Notes: generated from the letters alone by a model not told the origin. Counted from the first letter of the stretch, positions 25,001-33,792 are shown. The stretch is 44,376 nt of DNA from Candidatus Acidiferrum typicum (GCA_025463055.1 JAOAPV010000068.1:1-44376), one strand, 5' to 3'. Numbers and translations are program-made.

Positions 25001-25176
25001 ACGGTCTGTGCGTTCGCGCCAATGTAGAAGCTGCTGACAGTGATTTGCGGAGGCGCCAGGTTGGGGAATTGCGCGACAGGCAGAGTTGGAATAGAAATCG
25101 CGCCGCCCAAAATAATCAGCAGCGCGCAAACCGTCGCAAAGACGGGACGTCGAATGAAAAAATCAACCACCGTCAC
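22036..25176 (-). CDS. RND (HAE1/AcrB-type) efflux pump inner-membrane subunit
   Basis: A 1046-residue proton-driven pump of the AcrB/MexB class. The GTG start at 25176 follows GAGGGTAG. Residues 9-28 form TM1 (FIRRPVFATVCALLIILGG). Proton-relay residues are visible in ATGLVVDDAIVVIENVERH (TM4, Asp-Asp near 400-410) and in GLSSKNAILIVEFAEQL (TM10 Lys). Two large periplasmic loops with porter motifs and the typical C-terminal GGMIAATTLNLVFIPVLYVL are present. Length is normal. The membrane-fusion gene precedes it by 37 bases. The pump probably exports hydrophobic drugs or endogenous compounds across both membranes. The substrate cannot be read from the sequence. Confidence 0.95.
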   Translation of the reverse strand: MTVVDFFIRRPVFATVCALLIILGGAISIPTLPVAQFPNLAPPQITVSSFYIGANAQTVESAVTIPLEQAINGVQGMKYMTSTSGNDGSCAITVTFDISRDVDLASVDVQNRVNQALGRLPNEVKNTGIFVNKQASGFVFGAGVYTENGQYDSLFLSNYIDVYVRDAIKRVPGVADAVIFGERKYAMRLWLDPSKMAQRGLTATNILAALQEQNVQVAAGEIGQPPTPTGQSFQISVRAIGRLTEPSEFENIVLKTGTDGTLVRVKDVGRAELGAENYGSRLRFNGHEAVGMGVTQLPGANALDVDKAAKAEFLKLSKTFPPGLKYAIAFDTTNVVSESIRDVLITLLQAIALVIAVIFLFLQDWRSTFIPAITIPVSLVGTFIFIKAFGFSINTLTLFGITLATGLVVDDAIVVIENVERHIVEGITEPHNAASVAMKEVAGAVVATSLVLVAVFVPVALFPGTTGILFRQFALTIAFSVAISAFNALTLTPALSAIFLGRHRERAQGRFFRAFNRGVTAGTRWYEISVRRVLGGGWRYAAFAAFLLSLGGAYWLYQKVPRSFIPEDDEGYLIVIVQAPQGASLEYTLQAMRKVEAAAANIPEVEGVFSIGGFSFSGSAPNRAIVFIPLKPFRERVGSAHTAAAVLGRLRGPLMSIPEALVIPFNPPAIQGLGQFGGFQFVLEDQGRNTLQAIADTANRLVAESRTNPDLAGLFSSFTANDPQYLVHIDREKAKSLQVPLNQITNALQVYMGSVYVNDFDFNNRAYRVYVQADQQFRAKAKDIAQYYLRSDTGKMIPLDNLVKIEQTANPQVISHYNLFRSAEIDGSAAPGRSSGEAMAAMEALSKKVLPNGMTFDWTGLSLEEVESGGKAALLFGLGLTFVYLTLAAQYESFVLPFIVLLAVPVALLGAIGGQALRGLQNDVYCQIGLVMLIGLSSKNAILIVEFAEQLRERGMSIVDAAIEAARIRLRPILMTSLAFILGIVPLVIARGAGAAGRVSVGTTVFGGMIAATTLNLVFIPVLYVLVRSLVPSRRTQTAPIPEPAD

Positions 25177-25213
25177 CTACCCTCGGAATTTAATCGTGCA
25201 AGACCGTCCATCA

Positions 25214-26362
25214 CTACTGACGAGTTACAGGTTGTGATACCTGCTGCACTTGCTCCATCACCGGCATCCCGTCCTGCAAAAACTGCAACCCCGAAGTAAC
25301 AATGTGGTCTCCGGGCTTAATGCCGTCGAGCACCACGTAATCATTACCCAGCGTGTCGCCCACCTTCAGAAGCCGCTGCCGCGCCACGGTGCCATTGCCG
25401 TCCTTCACTGCCAGAAACGCAAAAAATTGTCCGCTGATCCGCGTGACCGCAAGAATCGGGATGACCGTTCCCTCGTGCGTGGACCACACTACCTGCGCAC
25501 GCAACTGCTGCGCCACGCGCAGCCCGCGCGGATTCTCAAGCATCGCCTTCGCCAGCACCGTCTGTGTTTCCGTATCCACCTGCGGCGAGAGAAAAGTGAT
25601 CCGCGTGTCCACAACCTTGTTTCCGGCGTCATCCGTCAGATGGACCACCAAACCCAGCTTAAGATTCCGGGCACGGTCCGCTGGCACATAGATGTACGCC
25701 TCCAGCGGTCCAGGCTCGTCCACTGTGGTTAGCAGCGTTGTGACACCCACGCGCTCTCCGGTGTGCACAGGGATGTCCCCCACAACGCCGCTCATCGGGG
25801 CTGTCACCCGGTAGTAACGCAACTCCGCCTGCTGCTGATTCACTTGCTCCGTAAGCGCCTTCAGTTGTGCCACCGCCGCATCGTAAGCGGTCTGTGCGTT
25901 ATCGACGTCCTGTTTCGGCACTACGCCCGCCGCGAAAAGCTTGCGTTCGCGGTCCAATTGGATTTCCGCGTAGCGTACGGTGGCTTCCTGCGCCGCTTTC
26001 GCCGCTTCCTGGCTGCTCACAGCGGCTTGTTGCTTGAGTGGATCGATCTGAATCAGCGGTGTACCTGCCGTCACGCGGTCACCCGATTTCACGTAAATCT
26101 TCGTGATGTAGCCTTCCACCTGCGGGTTGATGTTTGCGGAATGACGCGACTTCAGTATCGAGAGATACTCAGTCGTTTCGGGGACGGTCTGGGCTTCCGC
26201 AATCCTCACCTGCACAGGCATGGCCTGCGGCGCACCACTCGTCTTAGGATCGCCGGCTGAAGTCTTGCCGCAGCCCGCGATAACGCACAGCGCTACAGAC
26301 AGCGTCAGCGCCGCACCGAACAACCTAACCGACCTGTTTTGAAGCACCTGAAACCTAGACAT
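25214..26362 (-). CDS. RND efflux membrane-fusion (periplasmic adaptor) protein
   Basis: A 382-residue AcrA-type adaptor lipoprotein. The N-terminal signal carries a lipobox-like segment (CVIAGC near residues 26-31). Order of domains: first half lipoyl (NINPQVEGYITKIYVKSGDRVTAGTPLIQID), an alpha-helical hairpin (about 110-170), second lipoyl (APMSGVVGDIPVHTGERV), a beta-barrel and the membrane-proximal tail. It is first in the minus-strand block. AGGAG lies about 12 bases before the ATG. It links the pump encoded just downstream to an outer-membrane channel. Confidence 0.94.
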   Translation of the reverse strand: MSRFQVLQNRSVRLFGAALTLSVALCVIAGCGKTSAGDPKTSGAPQAMPVQVRIAEAQTVPETTEYLSILKSRHSANINPQVEGYITKIYVKSGDRVTAGTPLIQIDPLKQQAAVSSQEAAKAAQEATVRYAEIQLDRERKLFAAGVVPKQDVDNAQTAYDAAVAQLKALTEQVNQQQAELRYYRVTAPMSGVVGDIPVHTGERVGVTTLLTTVDEPGPLEAYIYVPADRARNLKLGLVVHLTDDAGNKVVDTRITFLSPQVDTETQTVLAKAMLENPRGLRVAQQLRAQVVWSTHEGTVIPILAVTRISGQFFAFLAVKDGNGTVARQRLLKVGDTLGNDYVVLDGIKPGDHIVTSGLQFLQDGMPVMEQVQQVSQPVTRQ

Positions 26363-26421
26363 ATGTCCGTGCGGCTCCTGGAAGTCCCAAAAGTTTACGT
26401 TACACTGGATCGTAGTGATAA

Positions 26422-26437
26422 AGAAGAGAACTCTTCT
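26422..26437. promoter_or_regulatory. perfect inverted repeat upstream of the RND operon
   Basis: AGAAGAG (26422-26428) and CTCTTCT (26431-26437) form a perfect dyad with a 2-base centre, about 60-75 bases upstream of the adaptor-gene start. It is a candidate binding site for the response regulator or another repressor. The rest of 26363-26590 holds no gene. Confidence 0.35.
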
Positions 26438-26590
26438 CTTGATTAGACGCCCGGCAGAGAATTGCGTTACTTATTCCAGCCGCCTTCAGGCAAGATCCTG
26501 GCCTTAGACCGGGGAAGCAAGCCTTTAGAAACCTGTAATAAATCGTGTCTCTAAATAGGCCATTTAGCCCCGGTGATGTTGGGCGCCTAC

Positions 26591-27709
26591 TCAGTACAAA
26601 TCGCGGGTATCAATCGTCTTTCCGGACAGCCCCATTTGCAGCACTTCCATACGGTCGTGCCGGTCAAACACTTTACCGGGCAGCAACCGCTTCGTGAACA
26701 CCCGCAACCCGCCAAAGGCAATTCCTAGCACGATTGCCGCGATCATGAAAATGCCGGTGCCGAAGAAAATGCGATACAGAACCAGCGCCCACGAGGGATC
26801 AGTGGCCGTCTGGCTTGGCTCGTTCCAGGTCACTTGCGTGTGGTAGGTCACTGCGTTCCGTAGAGTATCGGCAAACGCCCGTGAGCTTGGCGCGATCACC
26901 ATGGACAATAGTGACCCATTGCGCTCAATCTTCGTTCCAGCATCCTTCCCACTCTCTGATAGCGCCGTCTCCAAGTGCCGCGAGTGCAATTCCGCGAGCT
27001 GGGGGGTCGGATAATCGATCAGAAGGAGAACACCCGCGTCACGTCCGTGGTGATACTGCGCCAGCATGGCTTCAGCGCCAGACGCGAAGCCAACCGCGCT
27101 GGTCAGGTCCGTGATTTCGGGCTTGCCTACGGACTCCGCCGCCGAGCGTAGCCCAACGGGACCCAGCACGTAGCGTTGCGTGGCATTCACCAAATCTTCC
27201 TTGGGCAGATACTCGCGAATCGGCGGCAGTGGCGTCTTATCCGTGCGGGCCGCAATAATCGAAGTCAGCTCCTGCAAATCCTTTGTGGACACGTTCCTTG
27301 GCTCGTCTACGCCGATCACGACGTCGCCCACGAGAACAAGCAGGCCCTTGTCGTCTACCGCGGTGAAGCGTCCCACCGTGGACGGCTGCATCGTAGGCCG
27401 CAGCAGGGAGGTGTAGACCTCGTACGCGCTGCTTGGGTCGCGGTACTTGCCGGCCCAGATCGTGGCGGTCTGCTTCCCGGAGGTGAACTGGCATTGACGG
27501 AACTCGCGTTCGCCCGCCTCTTGCGACACGGCCGGGCGCTGCGCATTCGCGTCGCAGCTGCTGCTATGCCAGGTTCCGAATGAATCAGGCAGGACCTGCT
27601 GCTGCGCGGAACCAGTTTGCGCCGGAGCGCTCCTTTGCTGGGCGGAGCTGTTCGTCGCGCTCAGAAGAGCGATGAGCGCGGCAAAAAGTAATTGAAAACG
27701 ATGAAAATG
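26591..27709 (-). CDS. DUF6599-type exported/membrane protein
   Basis: A 372-residue protein. ATG 27709 begins a signal peptide (HRFQLLFAALIALLSATNSSA). An in-frame ATG at 27769 overlaps the amidase gene end and is less likely. The mature part contains VLPDSFGTWH near the start, REYLPKEDLVNATQRYVLGPVGL and LLLIDYPTPQLAELHSRHLE, segments I associate with the DUF6599 family, which I know mainly from Acidobacteriota. One TM helix near residues 315-340 (IFFGTGIFMIAAIVLGIAFG) leaves a short cytoplasmic tail. The function of the family is unknown. Confidence 0.75.
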   Translation of the reverse strand, partial: HFHRFQLLFAALIALLSATNSSAQQRSAPAQTGSAQQQVLPDSFGTWHSSSCDANAQRPAVSQEAGEREFRQCQFTSGKQTATIWAGKYRDPSSAYEVYTSLLRPTMQPSTVGRFTAVDDKGLLVLVGDVVIGVDEPRNVSTKDLQELTSIIAARTDKTPLPPIREYLPKEDLVNATQRYVLGPVGLRSAAESVGKPEITDLTSAVGFASGAEAMLAQYHHGRDAGVLLLIDYPTPQLAELHSRHLETALSESGKDAGTKIERNGSLLSMVIAPSSRAFADTLRNAVTYHTQVTWNEPSQTATDPSWALVLYRIFFGTGIFMIAAIVLGIAFGGLRVFTKRLLPGKVFDRHDRMEVLQMGLSGKTIDTRDLY

Positions 27710-27743
27710 CATCCCTGCGACCTTTTGGTTCGACACCAATAGA

Positions 27744-29951
27744 TTAGCGTTGGTTCCGCGATTGTTCAACTGAGGCGCTTACGGAACTGGGAGTGGAGGA
27801 TTTTCCCGGGACGATCATGGTCATGCTGTTGAGGCTTTGAAGGTAGTTTGCCACACCTTGATACAAGCCTTCCGCCACGCGTTGGCGGTGCTCCGGCTTC
27901 TTCAAGAGCTGCTCGTCAGCGGGATTGCTCAGGAAGGAAATTTCCGTGAGGATCGAGGGCATGTCCGCGCCTACCAGAACCACGAACGGTGCCTTGCGCA
28001 CGCCGCGGTCTTTCACTGTCCTGTTCAGCTTCTGGATACGCTTGGCCAGCGATTCTTGAATGTCCGCGGCAAACTCGCGGGACTCGTCTATCTTTTCGCT
28101 GCGCGCGATTTTCTTCACGATATCTTCCAGGTCGTGAATGCTCTCCTGCGCCGTTGCATTTTCGCGAGCGGCAACTTCCATGGCGTCCGGCGAGCCCTTC
28201 AGGTTCAAATAATAGGTTTCGATGCCGCGCGCCGCGTGGTCATGGCTGGAGTTTGCATGAATGGAAATGAAGAGGTCTGCTTTGGATTCATTGGCGACGC
28301 GGGTGCGCTCTTCAAGCGGGATGAAAGTGTCGTCGGAGCGCGTGTACACCACCTCCGCGGCTGGCAAGCGCTGATGAATAATTTTGCCAAGACGCAACGC
28401 CACATCGAGGCAAATGTCTTTTTCCATCAAGCCGGTAGGCCCGATCGTTCCCGTGTCGTGTCCGCCATGACCGGCATCCACCACTATGCGCCCGATCTTG
28501 AGCCCCAGTGCTCGCGTCAACGTGGACTGGCCGTCTCTTGTCGGCAACGCCGCGGTTGCGGGCTGAATCAAGTCCGGCTTGTCCGCCGCGGCGGACTTCG
28601 CACCAAGGGACTTGTTCTTCGACCGCGCTTTGACAGCGCCCGGAGCCATTAAACTCGAATTGCGCGGGGTAGGAAGGGGAGAGCCGGCGGCGACGCCCGA
28701 AGCAACTGATGCGATTGATCCGCTAACCGCACCGCTCTCGGCTGATGCAGGCGGTCCAAACGGTTCGACCCTCGTCGCCGCGGTCGAGACCGCTTGCACG
28801 CCGGCTCGTTCGTCGCGCACTGCCGCGGAGGTGACGGCTGGCTCTTCTAATGGCGCTGGCGTCGCGTTGCGTTTTGCTTTTGCTGCGCGCACGACAGAGC
28901 CGTGCGTATTGGGATACAAATCGATCACAAGTTGCGGCGGATTCGTCAGGAGGGAAGCGGTGTAGTCCTTCACACCATTGATGTTCAACACAACGCGAAC
29001 GATTCCAGACTGGTTCTGCGCTACGCGCACCTCGGAAAGTAACTCGCCTTCTACATGAATATTCTGCCGGGCCAGTTCCGGAGTAAGGCGAGCGGCGTGC
29101 AAATCGAAGAAAATACGATCCGGATTGCGAATGCGCGCTGAGTCGTACTGCACAAGATCCTCGAGATCGATGGTCACGCGCGTCGCATCAGCCGAAGCGG
29201 TGGTACCGATACGCCGCAAGCGCGGCACCCTGCCGGAATTCGCCGCAGCGTAGATAGGGACTGCGCCAGAAGGAACTTTTCGCGCCGATTCGGCGGCCTC
29301 GGCGGTCTTCTCCGCGGATTTACCCGCATCGGAAGCGCTGCCTTCTTTCTTGGGCTCAGCCGCTTCTTCGCCGCTGCGCAAGAGAGCAATTTCCGCAAGT
29401 GACTCTTGCACTTCGCGTTTGCGCGCCGAGTGCGGGTATTTCTTCAAGAATTCCTCTAATGTCTTCGACGCTCCTGCCGCATCACCAAGTTGGTCTTTTT
29501 GCAGCCGCGCCATGCGCAACATGGCGTCCTGGCCGTAATGGCTGGTGGGATAGTCATGCACCAGGAATTTGTAGGTATCCACTGCAACCTGGTAGTAGCT
29601 GCGGCCGAATCGATCGCCCATTTCCGAATAAAGTTCCGCCACCGCGAGTAAAGCATCGGGTACTTCGTTCGCATGCGGTGTGATCAGGTATACGCGGCGA
29701 TAGCTGGAGACGACGAGCTTGTATTCGGAAAGGGCGCGCTGCGCGATTGGCTTACTGTTCAGTTCGGCGCGCAAATCTTCCGCGCGGGCAAACTGCGTGG
29801 AAGCGGCTTCGCGGCGGTTGGCGTTATTGCGCGCGTCGGAATCTTCGCTGGCTAGGGAAGTGTGGGCACAGGAGAAGGCGAGAGCTAACGCAACGAAAAC
29901 CGGCGAAACGCGGGCGAACAGCTTGTGGAAAAAATTTTGGCCTGCCAACAT
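27744..29951 (-). CDS. N-acetylmuramoyl-L-alanine amidase with TPR and AMIN domains
   Basis: A 735-residue cell-wall hydrolase. The frame is open for 125 further codons upstream into the transglycosylase gene, but ATG 29951 starts a signal-like segment (FVALALAFSCAHTSLAS) and GGCGGGG precedes it, so it is preferred. Residues about 40-170 hold TPR/BamD-like helical repeats (ALLAVAELYSEMGDRFGRSYYQVAVDTYKFLV). An AMIN domain lies near 250-340 (DATRVTIDLEDLVQYDSARI...). The amidase_3 catalytic domain runs from about 480 to the end, with zinc ligands in DAGHGGHD, the KADLFISIHANSS strand and LTEISFLSN with the catalytic Glu. It cleaves septal peptidoglycan stems. The N-terminal TPR fusion is uncommon compared with E. 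coli AmiC. Confidence 0.92.
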   Translation of the reverse strand: MLAGQNFFHKLFARVSPVFVALALAFSCAHTSLASEDSDARNNANRREAASTQFARAEDLRAELNSKPIAQRALSEYKLVVSSYRRVYLITPHANEVPDALLAVAELYSEMGDRFGRSYYQVAVDTYKFLVHDYPTSHYGQDAMLRMARLQKDQLGDAAGASKTLEEFLKKYPHSARKREVQESLAEIALLRSGEEAAEPKKEGSASDAGKSAEKTAEAAESARKVPSGAVPIYAAANSGRVPRLRRIGTTASADATRVTIDLEDLVQYDSARIRNPDRIFFDLHAARLTPELARQNIHVEGELLSEVRVAQNQSGIVRVVLNINGVKDYTASLLTNPPQLVIDLYPNTHGSVVRAAKAKRNATPAPLEEPAVTSAAVRDERAGVQAVSTAATRVEPFGPPASAESGAVSGSIASVASGVAAGSPLPTPRNSSLMAPGAVKARSKNKSLGAKSAAADKPDLIQPATAALPTRDGQSTLTRALGLKIGRIVVDAGHGGHDTGTIGPTGLMEKDICLDVALRLGKIIHQRLPAAEVVYTRSDDTFIPLEERTRVANESKADLFISIHANSSHDHAARGIETYYLNLKGSPDAMEVAARENATAQESIHDLEDIVKKIARSEKIDESREFAADIQESLAKRIQKLNRTVKDRGVRKAPFVVLVGADMPSILTEISFLSNPADEQLLKKPEHRQRVAEGLYQGVANYLQSLNSMTMIVPGKSSTPSSVSASVEQSRNQR

Positions 29952-30030
29952 CCCCGCCTTGCGCGCCCTGATGCTGTGGAGCGCTCCCGCAGCCCTTACC
30001 CCATTACGCAGTCCTGAAAAACGAGAAAGT

Positions 30031-30780
30031 TCACTCGTTTGTGAAAATGACTCGGCCGCTCGGATCAGGTTCCTTACGGATTGCGCGCGGATTGCTCCAC
30101 ACGCCTTCCATGCGTCCCGAGCCTGGGCGGAAATAAGCATTCTGAACCTTCTGCACGTAGTCGCGAGTTTCGCGAAAGGCCGGGATACCATGCGCGCGAT
30201 CCACGGCGCCTTCTCCAGCATTGTACGCCGCCAGCGCCAAATCCAGGTTGCCATTGTAGCGTTGTAGCAACGTCTTGAGATATCGAACCCCGGCGTCCAC
30301 ATTCTGTTGCGGGCTGAAAGCGTCATTCACGCCAAATCGCACCGCTGTAGTCGGAATCAACTGCATCAGGCCCAGAGCGCCCTTGCTGGATTTTGCAGTC
30401 GGATTCCATCCGGACTCCGTTTCGATCACCGCACGAATCAGCGCAGGATCGATGTGGTGGCGTTCCGCCGCTTCGCGTACCAGCCTTTCGGCGCCGTCGC
30501 GATCGACGCTCATGGCCGGGCGGCTGTGCCCCGCAAAGGAAGATTCCGCAGGCAAGTAGATGGTTGCGTGGGACTTCGTGGCGCCAAACTTTGTCGCCCC
30601 AAACTTTGTCGCACCAAATTTCGCCGGAGCAAATTTGCTTTGCGGCGGGTCGGAATTAACAAAAAATTGGCGGCCGTTGGTGTCGTCCATAACCTTAGCG
30701 ATTTGAGCGTTTGCGGGCTGGAGGCAGAGAGCTAGCGTTGCCAAACACATGCAAGCCGAGATTGCCGTGCGTCTGCGCAT
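30031..30780 (-). CDS. SLT-type lytic transglycosylase
   Basis: A 249-residue exported murein lyase. The signal peptide covers residues 1-25. A low-complexity repeat (KFGAT three times) occupies about 50-68, and the transglycosylase domain about 105-225: ESGWNPTAKSSKGALGLMQLIPTTAVRFGV contains the catalytic Glu (IETESGWNP) and the GLMQL(I/M)P motif, and LALAAYNAGEGAVDR is the conserved AYNAG motif. It lies directly before the amidase gene in the same direction (80-base gap), so both may serve in peptidoglycan remodelling as one operon. Confidence 0.93.
   Translation of the reverse strand: MRRRTAISACMCLATLALCLQPANAQIAKVMDDTNGRQFFVNSDPPQSKFAPAKFGATKFGATKFGATKSHATIYLPAESSFAGHSRPAMSVDRDGAERLVREAAERHHIDPALIRAVIETESGWNPTAKSSKGALGLMQLIPTTAVRFGVNDAFSPQQNVDAGVRYLKTLLQRYNGNLDLALAAYNAGEGAVDRAHGIPAFRETRDYVQKVQNAYFRPGSGRMEGVWSNPRAIRKEPDPSGRVIFTNE
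30578..30622 (-). repeat. three 15-bp tandem units encoding KFGAT
   Basis: Units at 30578-30592, 30593-30607 and 30608-30622 each encode the five residues KFGAT (or its edge variant) in the linker of the transglycosylase. They differ by a few third-position bases. Such in-frame repeats expand and contract easily and probably vary between strains. Confidence 0.85.
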
Positions 30781-30888
30781 CAGTGCTGGGAAGGTACAAC
30801 TACGTACCTGTGGATTTCGTGTTGCAAAACGCGCTCGGCGAGTCGAGCAAACTGTCTCGCCTTAGACACAACTCAAGCGCAACCGGGA

Positions 30889-33666
30889 TTATAGCAATGG
30901 CTCGAGGAGGGAGGGAATAGACTGCAAGGCACTTTTTAAGGCGGCTGTGTCTTTTCCGCCAGCCTCGGCTAAATCGGGTCTTCCGCCGCCGGAACCGCCT
31001 ACTTGTTTGGCTAGTTGCTGGATCAACTTGCCGGCGTGGACTTTAGCGGTCAAATCCTTGGTAACCCCTGCAATTAGAGCGACTTTGCCGTCTTCGGGCA
31101 TACCCAGGGCGACTATGCCGGAGCCTAGCTTTTGGCGCAGGGAATCGACCAACTGGCGGAGGCCCTCGCGGTCGACATTGGAGACCTCGGCGGCTATAAC
31201 CTTGACCCCTTTGACCATCTGCACTTGGGAGGTTAGGTCATCCAATTGCCCCAGCGCGCCTTTGCGTTTTTGGGCTTCGAGTTCCTTTTCGAGCTGCTTG
31301 GAAGTTTCCGACAGCTTTTCCACAGTTGCTAACACGGCGTCTTCGCCCACGTTAAGTTTGCTGGCGATTTGACTCAGGAGTTGGGCGCGCTGTTGGTAGT
31401 GCTCCAGGGCGCCAACGCCGGTTACGGCTTCGATTCGGCGAACCCCTGCGGCTACGGATTGTTCGCTCACGATTTTTAGGACGCCGATGTCGCCGGCGCG
31501 GTGGACGTGCGTGCCGCCGCAGAGCTCTTTGCTGTAGAAGCCGCGCGGGGCGCGCGGATCGGGGATCGTGACTACGCGGACGTTGCTGTCGGGATATTTG
31601 TCGCCGAAGAAAGCTAGCGCGCCGGAGGCGAGGGCGTTTTCGAGCGAGGTGACGTTGGTTTCGATTTGGCAGTTGACGCGGATTTCGTCGTTGACCTGCT
31701 GCTCGATGTCGCGCAGCTCTTCGGCATCGACGTGGGCGAAATGCGAGAAGTCGAAGCGCAGGCGGTCAGGAGCATTTAGCGAGCCTGCCTGCTTGACGTG
31801 CGTGCCGAGAATGTTGCGCAGCGCGGCGTGTACCAAGTGCGTGCCGGAATGATTGCGCATGATGCGCGCTCGGCGCTCGGCATCGGCTTGCACGGAGATG
31901 CGGTCGCCGACGCGTAGCGTGTCTTTCGCGGTGACGCGGTGCGCGACGAGGCGAGGAACTGGGTAGTACGCGCCACTGACTTCGGCGACGATTTGCGAGC
32001 CGGAGGGATCGTAGAACGCGCCGGTATCGGCCATTTGTCCGCCTGATTCGGCATAGATGACCGTGCGGTCGAGGACGACTTCGCCGGATTCGCCAGCCTT
32101 TAGCTCGGCGACGGGGCCGTTCTTCGTGACGATCGCCTCGATGCGAGCGTCTTTCGAGCTCGTAGCAAAGTAAAAGTCCGGCTCGGTCTTATGCGTCTCG
32201 GCAATCTTCGCGTAAGCCGGATTCGCCGCTTCCTTCGCGGCACCACCCTTCCACGACGCTCGCGATAGGGTACGCTGGGCCTCAAGCTCGGTATCGAACC
32301 GATTCCAATCAACCTGCACACCTACATCGCGTGCTACGTCGCCGATAAAATCGGCCGGCAATCCGTAGGTGTCGTAAAGCTTAAAGACTTCCGCGCCTGA
32401 CAGGATCGGAGCGGATGGTGTTGCCTTTCTTGCGTTGGTGATGAGCGAATCCAGCTTTCCGGACGCGATCTCAATGGTGCGGCCGAATTGGCGTTCTTCC
32501 GCGAGCACGACTTTTGCAACGTTCTTCTCAGATACTCGCAATTCGGGATAGGCAGCATCCATCAGCTCGCGCACCGTCGGAACCATCTCGTACAGGAAAG
32601 GTTCTTTCTTTCCCAAGAGGCGCCCGTGATGTATCGCTCGACGGATGATCTTCCGCAATACGTAACCGCGCCCCTCGTTCGAGGGTAGAACTCCGTCAGC
32701 GATGAGGAAGGTGGTCGCGCGAATGTGGTCGGCGATCACCCGGAGTGACGCCGCCCCGCCGCGGCCTTCTTCTAAAGATTTTTCTCGCTGCAGATCGACC
32801 CCGCAGAGTTCGGCAGCGCGCCCTATGAGCGGACGGAACAAGTCAGTGTCGTAGTTGGAAACGACGCCTTGCAGGACGGCAGTTACTCGCTCTAGCCCCA
32901 TTCCAGTATCGACCGAGGGCTTGGGCAACGGCGTCAAATTTCCAGATGCATCGCGATTCCATTGCATGAACACTAGATTCCAGATTTCTACGTAGCGACC
33001 GCAATCGCAGGGAAATTTGCAGTCGTGGGGGCCTAATTCGGAAGCGTCGGGCCCGAGATCGTAATGAATCTCGCTGCACGAACCGCACGGGCCGGTTTCC
33101 CCCATACTCCAAAAAAGCTCTTTGATTCCCTGAGCTCCTTCTAAAGCGATGACTCGATCCTCGGGTGCGCCGACCTTCAACCAAGTATTTCTAGACAGGG
33201 AATCAAGCCCCACGTTGACCCCTGGCGACAACTCTGCTCCGCCGAAGACCGTAAAGTAGAGTTTGTTTACATCTAGATTGAACCACTCACTGGAAGTGAG
33301 CAGCTCCCACGCGTATTTGATTGCTTCCTCTTTGTAGTAGTCGCCGAAGGAGAAATTGCCGAGCATCTCGAAAAAAGTGTGGTGGCGCTTGGTGAAGCCG
33401 ACATTTTCGAGGTCGTTGTGCTTGCCGCCGGCGCGGACGCATTTTTGCGCGGAGGTGGCCTTGTCGTATTCGCGCTTTTCGAGGCCGAGGAAGACGTCTT
33501 TGAATTGGTTCATTCCGGCGTTGGTGAAGAGCAGGGTGGGATCGCCGTGGGGCACCAGCGAGGAGCTGCGCACTCGACGGTGGCCCTTTCCCTCGAAGAA
33601 GCGCAAGAACGTCTCGCGGACTTCGTTGCCGCTCCAAAACTTTGGCTGTGGTTGCGTGACGCTCAC
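30889..33666 (-). CDS. alaS: alanyl-tRNA synthetase
   Basis: A 925-residue class II synthetase charging tRNA-Ala. GTG 33666 (MSVTQPQPKFWSGNEVRETFLRFF) is chosen: GAGGAC precedes it and the N-terminus matches the family, whereas the frame runs open another 97 codons upstream without homologous content. Motifs in order: HTFFEMLGNFSFGDYYK near residue 90, class II motif 3 region GMGLERV, then the editing domain with HSGTHLVHAALR and CGGTHVHRAGDIG (zinc-binding His/Cys set), a coiled coil, and the DHHA1-like C-terminus with GGGRPDLAEAGG. Length is slightly above the usual 870-880. The gene is essential and chromosomal. Confidence 0.97.
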   Translation of the reverse strand: MSVTQPQPKFWSGNEVRETFLRFFEGKGHRRVRSSSLVPHGDPTLLFTNAGMNQFKDVFLGLEKREYDKATSAQKCVRAGGKHNDLENVGFTKRHHTFFEMLGNFSFGDYYKEEAIKYAWELLTSSEWFNLDVNKLYFTVFGGAELSPGVNVGLDSLSRNTWLKVGAPEDRVIALEGAQGIKELFWSMGETGPCGSCSEIHYDLGPDASELGPHDCKFPCDCGRYVEIWNLVFMQWNRDASGNLTPLPKPSVDTGMGLERVTAVLQGVVSNYDTDLFRPLIGRAAELCGVDLQREKSLEEGRGGAASLRVIADHIRATTFLIADGVLPSNEGRGYVLRKIIRRAIHHGRLLGKKEPFLYEMVPTVRELMDAAYPELRVSEKNVAKVVLAEERQFGRTIEIASGKLDSLITNARKATPSAPILSGAEVFKLYDTYGLPADFIGDVARDVGVQVDWNRFDTELEAQRTLSRASWKGGAAKEAANPAYAKIAETHKTEPDFYFATSSKDARIEAIVTKNGPVAELKAGESGEVVLDRTVIYAESGGQMADTGAFYDPSGSQIVAEVSGAYYPVPRLVAHRVTAKDTLRVGDRISVQADAERRARIMRNHSGTHLVHAALRNILGTHVKQAGSLNAPDRLRFDFSHFAHVDAEELRDIEQQVNDEIRVNCQIETNVTSLENALASGALAFFGDKYPDSNVRVVTIPDPRAPRGFYSKELCGGTHVHRAGDIGVLKIVSEQSVAAGVRRIEAVTGVGALEHYQQRAQLLSQIASKLNVGEDAVLATVEKLSETSKQLEKELEAQKRKGALGQLDDLTSQVQMVKGVKVIAAEVSNVDREGLRQLVDSLRQKLGSGIVALGMPEDGKVALIAGVTKDLTAKVHAGKLIQQLAKQVGGSGGGRPDLAEAGGKDTAALKSALQSIPSLLEPLL

Positions 33667-33792
33667 GTTGTCCTCGGGTAGTTTTCGATTATCGCAGAGG
33701 GCGCCGGGGAGCGCCAACACGCGGGCTGTCGAGTGTCGGGCGTCGAAAGTGGGAGACTCTTCAAGTCGCGCTTGAACGACTGAGCGCCGAGG

